Assembly (NCBI RefSeq): GCF_002198665.1
Contig: NZ_MWLM01000034.1
Span: 3,188-55,146, forward strand
DNA: 51,959 bases
Direction of reading: 5' to 3'
Origin: Novosphingobium sp. B 225
GTDB taxonomy: Bacteria > Pseudomonadota > Alphaproteobacteria > Sphingomonadales > Sphingomonadaceae
Made by a program: the position numbers and the translations under genes
In this document: one piece after another, positions 8,100 to 15,465 of the stretch
Layout: the number at the start of each line of letters is the position of its first letter
Position numbering within the stretch: the stretch's first letter is position 1
Notes under the pieces: model-generated
The model's database searches: none
What the model was told of the DNA's origin: nothing
The model's input: only the letters and a program-made list of their open reading frames with translations

Positions 8100-8327
8100 A
8101 TGCCGGTAAGGGAAAAGGAATGGGAGGATCGCGTGAAGGGAATGCTCAAGGGCGAACTAAAGCGCCGGGGCGTCACCTACGCCGATCTTGTCGGGAAACT
8201 GGCCGATATAGGAGTTCATGACAGCGAGCCAAACATTCGCAACAAGATCAGTCGGGGCAAATTCACTGCGGTATTCCTGATACAATGTTTGCAGGCGATC
8301 GGCTGTAGAAATCTAAACGTCGAATAA
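8100..8327 (+). CDS. Passenger gene: DUF6471 helix-turn-helix protein, probable regulator
   Basis: 75 aa. It matches the DUF6471 pattern (EKEWEDRVKGMLKGELKRRGVTY, then a helix-turn-helix-like NIRNKISRGKFTAVFLIQCL). A good ribosome site (ATAGGAG) precedes the ATG at 8100. It is divergent from the transposase across the palindromic cluster, which points to control of transposition and perhaps of the genes downstream. That regulatory role is inferred from position. Confidence 0.8.
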   Translation: MPVREKEWEDRVKGMLKGELKRRGVTYADLVGKLADIGVHDSEPNIRNKISRGKFTAVFLIQCLQAIGCRNLNVE

Positions 8328-8415
8328 CCATTGACCTGCTCGGCATTCTAGGGAATTGGGATGCGAACGGTTGAAAACGTGATCCGTCCACCACATTTTT
8401 GATCGGTAACTGGCT

Positions 8416-8934
8416 ATGGAAATCAAAGCATACCGAGAACATATCAAGCGACTCGCTAGCGAGCGAACCGGCGAAACCGTTTTCAACGGCTCAGCCGATC
8501 ATGCCGCTGTGATCGTCGAAAATTTGTTCGCGTCCGCTCAATCTTGCGTCCGAATTCTGACTGGCGACTTGAACGCTCGGGTTTATGGTGCGACCCCGCT
8601 GGTGCATCGCGCCCGCCAGTTCCTGGGGCACTCAGACCACAAATTGCAGGTGGTCGTTGAAGAACTCAATGTAAGCGGCTCGCATCCTCTGATCGAGGAG
8701 TTGGCTGATGAGCCGGGTTTCGAAATGTATCTGCTGGATTCCGATTTTTCCAAGCAGGTAGCGTTTCATTTTGCGACTGCTGACGCGGACTGCTTTAGGT
8801 TTGAGCGTGAAAAGAACAGCCATGCCGCAGTGGCGGCGTTCGGCGATGCAGAGACGACTCAGCACCTAAATGATCTGTTTACGGTGATCTTGTCTCATTC
8901 TCAGAAGGTTGACACGAGCGAACTTTTGAATTGA
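8416..8934 (+). CDS. Passenger gene: possible phospholipase-D-like fold protein
   Basis: 172 aa, no signal peptide. Alternating strands and helices (VENLFASAQSCVRILTGDL, HKLQVVVEEL, HPLIEEL, VAFHF, FRFE) and a C-terminal LNDLFTVIL helix resemble one half of a PLD-like domain. No HxKxxxxD catalytic motif is seen, so it would be a sensor or scaffold rather than an active enzyme. Its base composition is more AT-rich than the host. The stop overlaps a possible TTG start of the next gene, so the two are likely one unit. Confidence 0.6.
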   Translation: MEIKAYREHIKRLASERTGETVFNGSADHAAVIVENLFASAQSCVRILTGDLNARVYGATPLVHRARQFLGHSDHKLQVVVEELNVSGSHPLIEELADEPGFEMYLLDSDFSKQVAFHFATADADCFRFEREKNSHAAVAAFGDAETTQHLNDLFTVILSHSQKVDTSELLN

Positions 8935-8936
8935 TA

Positions 8937-8964
8937 GCATTGGCTTCCCGCAGGGAGCCAATGC
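8937..8964 (+). promoter_or_regulatory. Hairpin covering the ribosome site and start codon of the membrane protein
   Basis: GCATTGGCTTCCC (8937-8949) pairs with GGGAGCCAATGC (8953-8964) with one bulged T and a 3-base loop. The right arm contains both the GGGAG ribosome site and the ATG at 8961. It is not followed by a T-run, so it reads better as a translational lock than as a terminator. Confidence 0.65.
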
Positions 8965-9587
8965 CTTTGACTGATCCCGTTTCCTTTCTTCCATTGCTCG
9001 AGCCTATGGCTGGCGCTGGTCTTGCGGTTTCATTGGCATACCTTGCTTTAGACCGTTTTCGCTACCGCGATGCCGTTGAAACTCACGCGAACGAGAAGAA
9101 TCGACAGTTTTCAAGTGCAAACGATGAAGACACTGTTGAGGTTGTCAAAGATTTGCAGTGGTTATGCCGAAGCCCCTGTAACGGACACACACCTAGAGGA
9201 TTCGGCGCGAACTTCTATCACTACGTCTATAGGAATAAAGCTGACGAATTTGTAATGGCGGCTCTTGCTGCGATCTCAGGATTCACCTTAATCGCAGGCG
9301 TTGGATTGACTACGAATTTGTGGGTTTGGGTCGCAAATATCGATACCAAGAACGTCGCTACATTCCTTTTCTACTGCTCAAGTTTCGCTATAATTTTTCC
9401 CGCTCTGGCTGTTCTTTGCGGTAGGCGCTGCGTTAAGTGGGGGATGGGCTTCGCCAACCACTGCGAACGAGAGATAACCAAGATCCACCAAGCGGCTGCG
9501 CGTGCTGCCGCAGTCCCCAAAGACCCTGCCACCATGAATGAACTGATCAGGCGGCGCAGAGCAATGATGAACCCGAAAGCAGATTAA
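8961..9587 (+). CDS. Passenger gene: three-TM membrane protein, unknown function
   Basis: 208 aa from the ATG at 8961 (GGGAG five bases upstream); a TTG at 8931 would add ten residues and overlap the previous gene. TM segments at about 10-30, 98-120 and 130-155 (numbered from the ATG) enclose a ~65-residue hydrophilic stretch, and the C-terminal tail is charged (RRRRAMMNPKAD). It is the second gene of the pair with the PLD-like protein; the layout resembles a soluble sensor with a membrane effector. No named family recognised. Confidence 0.7.
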   Translation: MPLTDPVSFLPLLEPMAGAGLAVSLAYLALDRFRYRDAVETHANEKNRQFSSANDEDTVEVVKDLQWLCRSPCNGHTPRGFGANFYHYVYRNKADEFVMAALAAISGFTLIAGVGLTTNLWVWVANIDTKNVATFLFYCSSFAIIFPALAVLCGRRCVKWGMGFANHCEREITKIHQAAARAAAVPKDPATMNELIRRRRAMMNPKAD

Positions 9588-9640
9588 CACACCGCAAACG
9601 ATGACAGCCGCAATCGCAGCCAGTGACCAACGCCTAAGCA

Positions 9641-9665
9641 TTGGTGCGTTTGCTACATAATGCCG
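9641..9665 (-). repeat. Right terminal inverted repeat (25 bp)
   Basis: TTGGTGCG...CATAATGCCG, the exact reverse complement of 5694-5718. It is followed at once by the second GAGGCGCT duplication. Confidence 0.93.
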
Positions 9666-9673
9666 GAGGCGCT
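9666..9673. repeat. Target-site duplication, right copy (GAGGCGCT)
   Basis: Identical to 5686-5693 and directly abutting the right terminal inverted repeat. Confidence 0.95.
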
Positions 9674-10457
9674 GGAAGTGTCGATGGTCGCCTCGGTTGC
9701 GGGCATATTGGAGGAAGGCCGGATCAGCCGCACCCGTCCGTTCCGTTCCCCCCACCACTCGGCCTCAATGGCGGCGCTGACCGGGGGTGGGCTCAGGGTC
9801 AAGCCGGGCGAGGTCAGCCTGGCGCACCTTGGCGTGCTGTTCCTGGATGAGCTGCCCGAATTCCAGCGCCCGGTGCTCGATTCGCTGCGCCAGCCGCTCG
9901 AAACCGGGGTTGTCGATGTCGCGCGGGCCAATGCCCACGTCACCTTCCCGGCGCGGGTCCAGCTGGTCGCGGCGATGAACCCGTGCCGCTGCGGGCATCT
10001 CGGCGATCCGGCGCTGGGCTGCAGCCGTGCCCCGCGCTGCGCCGCCGATTACCAGAGCAAGGTCTCGGGCCCCTTGCTCGACCGGATCGACCTGCATGTC
10101 GAAGTGGACCCGGTCAGCGCCGCCGACCTGGCCCTGCCGCCCCCGGCCGAAGGCAGCGCCCAGGTTGCCCAGCGCGTCGCGGCGGCGCGCGCGGTGCAGA
10201 CCGCCCGCATGGCCGGCACCGGCAAACGCTCCAACGCGGAACTCGACGGCGATCTGCTTGAAGCGCACGCCACCCCGGACGAGCCGGGCCGCAAGCTCCT
10301 CATGCAAGCCGCCGAAGCCATGCGCCTCTCCGCGCGCGGCTACACCCGCATGCTGCGCGTCGCGCGGACGATTGCCGACTTGTCAGGCAGCGACGGCGTG
10401 GGGCGGATTCATGTGGCCGAGGCGCTGAGTTACCGGCGGGTGGCACCGCGGAGTTAG
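9666..10457 (+). pseudogene. comM: comM, 3' part, interrupted
   Basis: Resumes with the duplicated GAGGCGCT and continues EALEVSMVASVAGILEEG to the natural TAG at 10455-10457. It holds the rest of the AAA+ core: RSPHHSASMAALTGGG, the Walker B region VLFLDELPEF, sensor AAMNPCRCGHLGD and the arginine-finger region LLDRIDLHVEV. It could be translated from the ATG at 9660 contributed by the element but would lack Walker A. Joined to 4969-5693 it gives a normal-length ComM. Confidence 0.93.
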
Positions 10458-10460
10458 GGG

Positions 10461-10539
10461 TGCCACTGACAGGTTTCGAAGCCTGCACCGGCCAGGCCGG
10501 ATCGTTGTTACGATGCGTCTACCATTCCGCCACAGTGGT
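10461..10539 (-). tRNA. tRNA-Leu-like class II remnant with a shortened anticodon arm
   Basis: Read on the minus strand it has a leucine-type D arm (TGGCGGAATGGTAGACGC), a perfect 5-bp variable arm (CCGGC-CTG-GCCGG), a T arm with TTCGAA and an acceptor of six pairs (CCACTG/CAGTGG) with an A-C mismatch at the end. The anticodon arm is only ATCGTAACAACGAT, about four bases short, so no 7-base loop can form. It is probably a pseudo-tRNA or a tRNA-like RNA. It lies 3 bases after the comM stop on the opposite strand. Confidence 0.5.
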
Positions 10540-10568
10540 GCCGCCGGACTATGCGAATTATCCCACTT

Positions 10569-10706
10569 CGTCACCCTGAACTTGTTTCAGGGTCTATCTT
10601 GCCGCGACCACGGTGATCGAAGTGCAAAGGTAACGGCTTGGTTTGCGATTTTCGGCAGCTGCCGCATCGGCTGCGCGATGGATCCTGAAACAAGTTCAGG
10701 ATGACG
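10569..10706. repeat. REP doublet, CCCTGAACTTGTTTCAGGG type
   Basis: Two inverted copies (10569-10593 and 10681-10706) of a unit that is itself a small palindrome (CCTGAAC/TTTCAGG), separated by ~87 bases. This head-to-head arrangement is typical of sphingomonad REP elements. It lies between the tRNA-like remnant and the WYL-like gene. Confidence 0.8.
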
Positions 10707-10745
10707 GCTGTTTTGAGGGTTGCGTTGTTGCCGAACGCCGATCCC

Positions 10746-11060
10746 TCAAACCGCAAACACCAGCGTATCGCTCTCACGCGGCACAGTCAGATCCACGCCT
10801 TCCAGCGGTTCGAAGGCATCGTCCGTCAGGGCAAGGTTGTGCAGGCCCGCCAGCTTGAAATAGCCCAGCGCCGGTTCTGCATCGCTGCGCCGGGCCTTGG
10901 CCGGGTTGAACGCGCCGAGATAAAGGTCGCCGTGACGATCGAACAGCAGGTGCGGGGCAAGTTTCAGTTCGGCACCGTTGTAATCGGCGCGGATCAGTTT
11001 GCGCGTGGCGATCGCTTCCAGACAGGTGCGTTCGGGGGAATCGGGGAGGGTGGCTGGCAT
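10746..11060 (-). CDS. Small WYL-like domain protein
   Basis: 104 aa. LEAIATRKLIRADYNGAELKLAPHLLF and DLYLGAFNP follow the WYL beta-barrel pattern, and F/E-rich strands end the protein. There is no DNA-binding domain, unlike most WYL regulators, so it would be a stand-alone ligand sensor. It is convergent with nothing close and flanked by the REP doublet and the HxlR-type gene. Confidence 0.65.
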   Translation of the reverse strand: MPATLPDSPERTCLEAIATRKLIRADYNGAELKLAPHLLFDRHGDLYLGAFNPAKARRSDAEPALGYFKLAGLHNLALTDDAFEPLEGVDLTVPRESDTLVFAV

Positions 11061-11124
11061 GCCCGCGCTATGCGGGGCCTTTCCGGTCAGGGCAAGGGCT
11101 GAAAAGTGCCGGCCTGTCCTGAAA

Positions 11125-11640
11125 TCAGCGCAGCACGTTCAGCTGTGGGCGCACCACCGGGTCGGCATATTCCGCGCGGCTCTTGCCGACATCTTCGGCG
11201 TCGCGCCATTCCAGCTCCTTGGGGCCGAGCAGGCGGCCATCGTGGGCATTGATGCTGATCGGGGCGATCGGCAGGCCGTCCCGCTCGTCGCACAGCACCG
11301 GATTGCTGGGGACGCCGCAGCCGTATTTCTCACCCCACTGGCGCAGTGCCAGCATGGCGGGGAGCAGGTCGAGCCCCTTTTCGGTCAGGCGGTATTCGAT
11401 CTTGCGGCGGTCCTCGGGCAGCGCTTCACGCTTCATGATCCCGTGTTCGACCAGCCGGGCGAGCCGGTTGGACAGGATGTTGCGGGCAATGCCCAGCACG
11501 CCCAGGAATTCTTCAAAATGATGCAGGCCATTGAAGGCCGCGCGCAGGATCATGAAGCTCCAGCGTTCGCCCATCACCTCAAGCGCGGCGGGAAGCCCGC
11601 AGTTCTGGTTGTCGAGTGGTTCGTGCAGCTTACCCATCAT
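11125..11640 (-). CDS. HxlR-family transcriptional regulator
   Basis: 171 aa from the ATG at 11640 (an alternative ATG follows directly). Winged helix: CGLPAALEVMGERWSFMILR, HHFEEFLGVLGIARNILSNRLARL and YRLTEKGLDLLP are the classical HxlR elements, with the near-N-terminal Cys32 region replaced by NQNCGL. A ~70-residue C-terminal extension beyond the winged helix may sense a ligand. Divergent from the CC_3452-family gene. Confidence 0.92.
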   Translation of the reverse strand: MMGKLHEPLDNQNCGLPAALEVMGERWSFMILRAAFNGLHHFEEFLGVLGIARNILSNRLARLVEHGIMKREALPEDRRKIEYRLTEKGLDLLPAMLALRQWGEKYGCGVPSNPVLCDERDGLPIAPISINAHDGRLLGPKELEWRDAEDVGKSRAEYADPVVRPQLNVLR

Positions 11641-11832
11641 TCCAATCCCCAAACCCGAATCGAGCCTAACGCAAAGCAGCTTGAAGTGTGACAAAAAAAT
11701 CTTTGCTGCGATGCACAGTTTCGGGTTGCAACTTAAAACCTATTACATTAGGTAGTGATTCGCAACGCAAATCAGCATTCTCCCTCCCAGGAACCGCTAG
11801 ATCCCTGCGTGCCAGCCATAAGGGGAGTTCCC

Positions 11833-12177
11833 ATGTACAAGACCGCTCAGCATCCGTTTGCCCGCAACCTGTTCGTCGCCGCGCTTGCCGTCGTCGGCAC
11901 CGTTGCCAGTTTCTCGCTCACCGCCGCTCCGGCCCACGCCCAGACCAGCGGCTATACCGCCAAGCTGGTGAAAGCGCTTGATGCGCCGTCCAAAAAGGTG
12001 GTCAACGGCGCGCTGTGGAACTGCGCGGGTGACAGCTGCACTGGCCGCAGCGATGGTTCGGCACCGGTCAATACCTGCGTCCGCGTCGTCAAGGAATTCG
12101 GACAAGTTACCAGCTTCGCCACCCCGAAAGGCGAATTGAGCGCCGACAAGCTCGCGCGCTGCAACGCGGCCGCCTGA
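11833..12177 (+). CDS. CC_3452-family secreted protein
   Basis: 114 aa, starting at the ATG after an AGGGGAG ribosome site. The signal peptide ends at AAPAHAQ. The mature part KKVVNGALWNCAGDSCTG, NTCVRVVKEFGQVTSFATP and GELSADKLARCN matches this small family found in Caulobacter and sphingomonads. Four Cys suggest two disulfides. Function unknown. A strong terminator follows. Confidence 0.9.
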   Translation: MYKTAQHPFARNLFVAALAVVGTVASFSLTAAPAHAQTSGYTAKLVKALDAPSKKVVNGALWNCAGDSCTGRSDGSAPVNTCVRVVKEFGQVTSFATPKGELSADKLARCNAAA

Positions 12178-12216
12178 CGCAATACCCAGGCACTTCTACA
12201 GCCCCCCACCTCAGAA

Positions 12217-12248
12217 AGGCCCCCGTCCGCGTGACGGGGGCTATTTTT
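12217..12248 (+). terminator. Rho-independent terminator of the CC_3452-family gene
   Basis: GCCCCCGTC / GACGGGGGC stem (12219-12227 and 12233-12241) followed by TATTTTT. Confidence 0.92.
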
Positions 12249-12315
12249 GTTGGGAGTGGGCCGATGTTGCAAGCCAACTGCGGATGCAGTTGGCGCACCA
12301 ACCAAAGAATCCCGA

Positions 12316-12918
12316 CTACAGCAACCCGCGCGAGCGCAGCTCGGTTTCCAGCCCTGCCGCATCGGCAAAGTGATGGGCGTGCCAGCCGCATTCGCGTGCG
12401 CTGATGACGTTGGGCAGGCTATCGTCGATGAACAGCATCGCCTGCGGATCATGGCCGAACCTGGCCTGGGCCAGCGCGTAGATCGCCGGGTCAGGCTTGG
12501 CCAGTTGCTCTACCCCGGATACCACGATGTCGCGGAAACGGTCGGCCAGCGGGAAAGTCGGGCGAAAGCCTGCCCAGGTGTCGGCCCCGAAATTGGTGAT
12601 CGCGTAAAGCGGCACCCCGCGCGCGTGGAGCGCTTCGACCAGTTCGGGGCTGCCGGGCACCGGGCCGGGGATCGACAGGTTGAACTTCGCGAACCAGTCA
12701 TGGATCAGATCGGCATAGTGCGGGAACAGCGCGCTGCGTTCCGCTACCAGTTCCGCTGCAGGGCGGCCGGCATCGTGTTCGGCATGCCACGATAGCGGGA
12801 TCACCTGTTCCATGAAGTGGTCAAGCTCGGCCGGGTCAGCGAATCGGTCCAGATAGGGCAGCCGCCGGTCCCAGCGCACCAGCACATTGCCGACATCGAA
12901 CACCACGGCTTCGATCAT
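12316..12918 (-). CDS. HAD-superfamily hydrolase (YihX-like)
   Basis: 200 aa from MIEAVVFDVGNVLVRWD at 12918. Motif I is FDVGNVL with the nucleophile Asp, motif II AITNFG, motif III Lys in AKPDPAIY, motif IV FIDDSLPNV. The helical cap after motif I fits subfamily IA sugar-phosphatase-like enzymes. Substrate unknown; stand-alone gene. Confidence 0.92.
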   Translation of the reverse strand: MIEAVVFDVGNVLVRWDRRLPYLDRFADPAELDHFMEQVIPLSWHAEHDAGRPAAELVAERSALFPHYADLIHDWFAKFNLSIPGPVPGSPELVEALHARGVPLYAITNFGADTWAGFRPTFPLADRFRDIVVSGVEQLAKPDPAIYALAQARFGHDPQAMLFIDDSLPNVISARECGWHAHHFADAAGLETELRSRGLL

Positions 12919-13019
12919 CGCGAAATTCCCTGCCGCCAAAACGGTTTCGGCCCGCATCCCCGTGCTGGGAGGCGGGCCGCTCTATATCACCGGCCCGCCG
13001 CAGCGGACCGCACCGGGGC

Positions 13020-13145
13020 TTAGCCCTGGCGCGCCTTGAAGCGACGGTTGGTCTTGTTGATCACATAGGTCCGGCCCCGGCGACGAATCACGCGGTTGTC
13101 GCGGTGGCGGCCCTTGAGAGACTTGAGGCTGTTGCGAATCTTCAT
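13020..13145 (-). CDS. rpmJ: 50S ribosomal protein L36 (Cys-less form)
   Basis: 41 aa: [18 protein letters not shown] at the start and [12 protein letters not shown] at the end. It lacks the zinc-binding Cys residues of the canonical form, as is usual in alphaproteobacteria. It is alone here, not in the spc operon. Confidence 0.96.
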   Translation of the reverse strand: MKIRNSLKSLKGRHRDNRVIRRRGRTYVINKTNRRFKARQG

Positions 13146-13233
13146 GGTGTTCCTCGGGCGCGGCGCTGTGCCGCTGAATTTGAAGTGGGGCCGTTACGGG
13201 GGAGTCGGATTGAAGTCAATACTTGCTGGGTGC

Positions 13234-13255
13234 GCTGATCGCCTTCGCGATCAGC
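13234..13255. other. Perfect 9-bp hairpin between dnaB and rpmJ
   Basis: GCTGATCGC-CTTC-GCGATCAGC, with a second small hairpin (GGAATGC/GCATTCC) about 20 bases on. Position just after dnaB (minus strand) suggests a transcript end, but there is no T-run. Confidence 0.5.
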
Positions 13256-13321
13256 TTGACCTGGCCAGCCCGCTCAGGGAATGCCGGACGCATTCCTGCA
13301 CCGCCGTAAGGGGGAACGGGC

Positions 13322-14830
13322 CTACTCATAACTCTCATGCCGCATGCCCTCATCCGCCAGATCGCTGAACCGGGTGATGCGCGATTCGAAGCGCATGCGG
13401 ACCTTGCCGGTCGAACCGTGGCGCTGCTTGGCCACGATCAGTTCGGCGGTGCCATAGACCCGTTCCATTTCGGCCTGCCAGGCGGCGTGGGCTTCGTGGG
13501 TCTTGGCATCGTCGCTGCCTTCGGGAACCTTGGGTTCGCGCGCGGCGACGTAATAGTCTTCGCGGAACACGAACCAGACCATGTCGGCGTCCTGTTCGAT
13601 CGAGCCCGATTCGCGCAGGTCCGACAGCATCGGGCGCTTGTCCTCGCGCTGTTCGACCGCGCGGCTGAGCTGCGACAGTGCAATCACCGGCACGCCCAGT
13701 TCCTTGGCCAGGGTTTTGAGGCCGCGGCTGATTTCGGAAATTTCGTTCACGCGGTTGTCGGTCGCGCGGCCCGATCCTTGCAGCAGCTGGAGGTAATCGA
13801 CCACCACCAGCCCGATGTCGTGCCGCCGCTTCAGCCGCCGCGCGCGGGTGCGCAGCGCGGCGATCGACAGGCCGGGGGTATCATCGATGTACAGCGGCAG
13901 TTCGGCCAGACGCTGGCTGGCATAGGACAGCTGCTGGAAATCCTCGCGGCTGATCTTGCCCATGCGCAAGGCTTCGCTGCTGATCCCGGACTGTTCGGCC
14001 AGAATACGCGTGGCGAGCTGATCGGCGCTCATTTCCAGGCTGAAGAACGCGGTTGCCGCGCCGACCGACTTGGCCGGTTCGATCCCGTCAGCCAGATCGC
14101 GCCGCAACCGGTCCGCCGCGTTGAAGGCGATATTGGTGGCGAGCGAGGTTTTGCCCATGCCCGGACGGCCCGCCAGGATGATCAGGTCCGAATCGTGCAG
14201 CCCGCCGACTTTCTCGTTGACCGAAGTAAGGCCGGTGGTGGTGCCCGAAACGTGCCCGCCCGAAAGCAGCGCCTTTTCGATCATGCCCAGCGCGGTGCGG
14301 GTGGCCGTGGCAAAGCCCTGAGCCTCGTTCGCGCTCGATGCGCCTTCAGCCACCTTGTAAAGTGCCGCCTCGGCCTCGGCGATCTGTTCCATCGGCTCGA
14401 CCCGCTCGCTGGTGTCGAGCGCCGAGTTGACCAATGTGCGCCCGACGCTGACCAGTTCGCGCAGCAAAGCCAGATCATAGATCTGATCGGCCAGTTCACG
14501 CGGGGCGAGCAGGCCCTGTCCATCCGCTGTCAGCCGCGCCAGATAGGACGCACCGCCCAGCTCTTTCAGCGCTTCGTCCGCTTCGAAATAGGGGCGCAGG
14601 GTAACCGGGGTGACCACCGCCTTGCGATCCAGCAGTTGCAGGATCCGGCCATAGATCCGTTCATGCACCGGTTCAAAGAAGTGTTCGGGCCGCAGCGCAG
14701 TGACCAGTTCCTCGATCACCCGGTTGTCGATCAGCACCGCGCCCAGAAACGCGGCTTCGGCCTCCACATTGGAAGGCAGCGCGCGGGCGGCGGTTTCATC
14801 GGGGCGGAGGATCAGGTCGGTTTCGGCCAT
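13322..14830 (-). CDS. dnaB: Replicative DNA helicase DnaB
   Basis: 502 aa. An N-terminal helical domain (LPSNVEAEAAFLGAVL) that binds primase is followed by a RecA-like motor with Walker A GRPGMGKTS, the Walker B region VVVDYLQLL, and the conserved SQLSRAVEQREDKRPMLSD and ESGSIEQDADMV segments. Unwinds DNA ahead of the fork as a hexamer. Length is normal. Confidence 0.98.
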   Translation of the reverse strand: MAETDLILRPDETAARALPSNVEAEAAFLGAVLIDNRVIEELVTALRPEHFFEPVHERIYGRILQLLDRKAVVTPVTLRPYFEADEALKELGGASYLARLTADGQGLLAPRELADQIYDLALLRELVSVGRTLVNSALDTSERVEPMEQIAEAEAALYKVAEGASSANEAQGFATATRTALGMIEKALLSGGHVSGTTTGLTSVNEKVGGLHDSDLIILAGRPGMGKTSLATNIAFNAADRLRRDLADGIEPAKSVGAATAFFSLEMSADQLATRILAEQSGISSEALRMGKISREDFQQLSYASQRLAELPLYIDDTPGLSIAALRTRARRLKRRHDIGLVVVDYLQLLQGSGRATDNRVNEISEISRGLKTLAKELGVPVIALSQLSRAVEQREDKRPMLSDLRESGSIEQDADMVWFVFREDYYVAAREPKVPEGSDDAKTHEAHAAWQAEMERVYGTAELIVAKQRHGSTGKVRMRFESRITRFSDLADEGMRHESYE

Positions 14831-14957
14831 AGGTCGCTCTCAATGCGCGGGGGGCAGCTTTGCCGCAAGCCGGGGCGGCGATGAAATTAGTCCACAGCCT
14901 GTGGATGTTCGCAAGGCCCCTTGCCTGCCCATATTGCATCTGCGAAAAGCGGCGCCA

Positions 14958-15440
14958 ATGGCGCAGGGACGGATCATCCACATCGAGCTCGATGAAGCGA
15001 CGATTCTGTGGCGCAATGCCGATATCGAGCAGGAACGCCGAATCGCGATTTTCGATCTGATCGAAGACAACACGTTCAAGCCGCTGCGTGCGTGGGAGGC
15101 CGGGCATCAGGGCCCCTTCCGGCTGAAACTGGCGGTCGATGACGGACGGCTGATCCTGAACATCGCGGACGAGGGGGAGCAGCTGCTCGAAACGCTGATC
15201 CTTGGTCTGGGCCGGTTTCGCCGCCCGATCCGCGAATATTTCGCGATTTGCGACAGCTATTACCAGGCGATCCGCAAGGCCACCGCGGCCGAGATCGAGA
15301 CGATCGACATGGCCCGCCGCGGCGTTCACAACGAAGCGGCTGAACTGCTGCTTGAACGGCTGGATGGAAAAGTGGAAACCGACTTCGCCACAGCCCGGCG
15401 GCTCTTTACCCTGATCTGCGTGCTGCATATCAGGGGGTAA
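14958..15440 (+). CDS. UPF0262 family protein
   Basis: 160 aa from MAQGRIIHIELDEATILWR at 14958. The central GPFRLKLAVDDGRLILNI and RPIREYFAICDSYYQAIR are the family hallmarks. Conserved in alphaproteobacteria, function unknown. It is divergent from dnaB and starts 26 bases before the GH25-like gene's ATG, so the two may be co-transcribed. Confidence 0.93.
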   Translation: MAQGRIIHIELDEATILWRNADIEQERRIAIFDLIEDNTFKPLRAWEAGHQGPFRLKLAVDDGRLILNIADEGEQLLETLILGLGRFRRPIREYFAICDSYYQAIRKATAAEIETIDMARRGVHNEAAELLLERLDGKVETDFATARRLFTLICVLHIRG

Positions 15441-15465
15441 GAACAACAGGGTCCGCAACTTCACC

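Larger units (their letters stand above)
5694..9665. mobile_element. IS1595-type transposable element with passenger genes, inserted in comM
   Basis: 3,972 bp bounded by perfect 25-bp terminal inverted repeats beginning CGGCATTATGTAGC, with an 8-bp target duplication. It holds an ISXO2/IS1595-type transposase and six other genes: wHTH protein, Cas2-like, zinc ribbon, DUF6471, PLD-like, membrane protein. The interior, especially 8.3-9.6 kb, is visibly more AT-rich than the host genes, which suggests recent acquisition. Known IS1595-family members can carry passenger genes; this set is larger than usual. Intact ends and transposase suggest it may still be active. Confidence 0.93.

Noticed and set aside
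13234..13255. Riboswitch or leader upstream of rpmJ or dnaB
   Set aside because: It lies downstream of dnaB and upstream of rpmJ by about 90 bases, but only simple hairpins are seen, with no known riboswitch pattern.
13337..14884. Long rightward ORF opposite dnaB
   Set aside because: Shadow of dnaB; no domain and biased composition.
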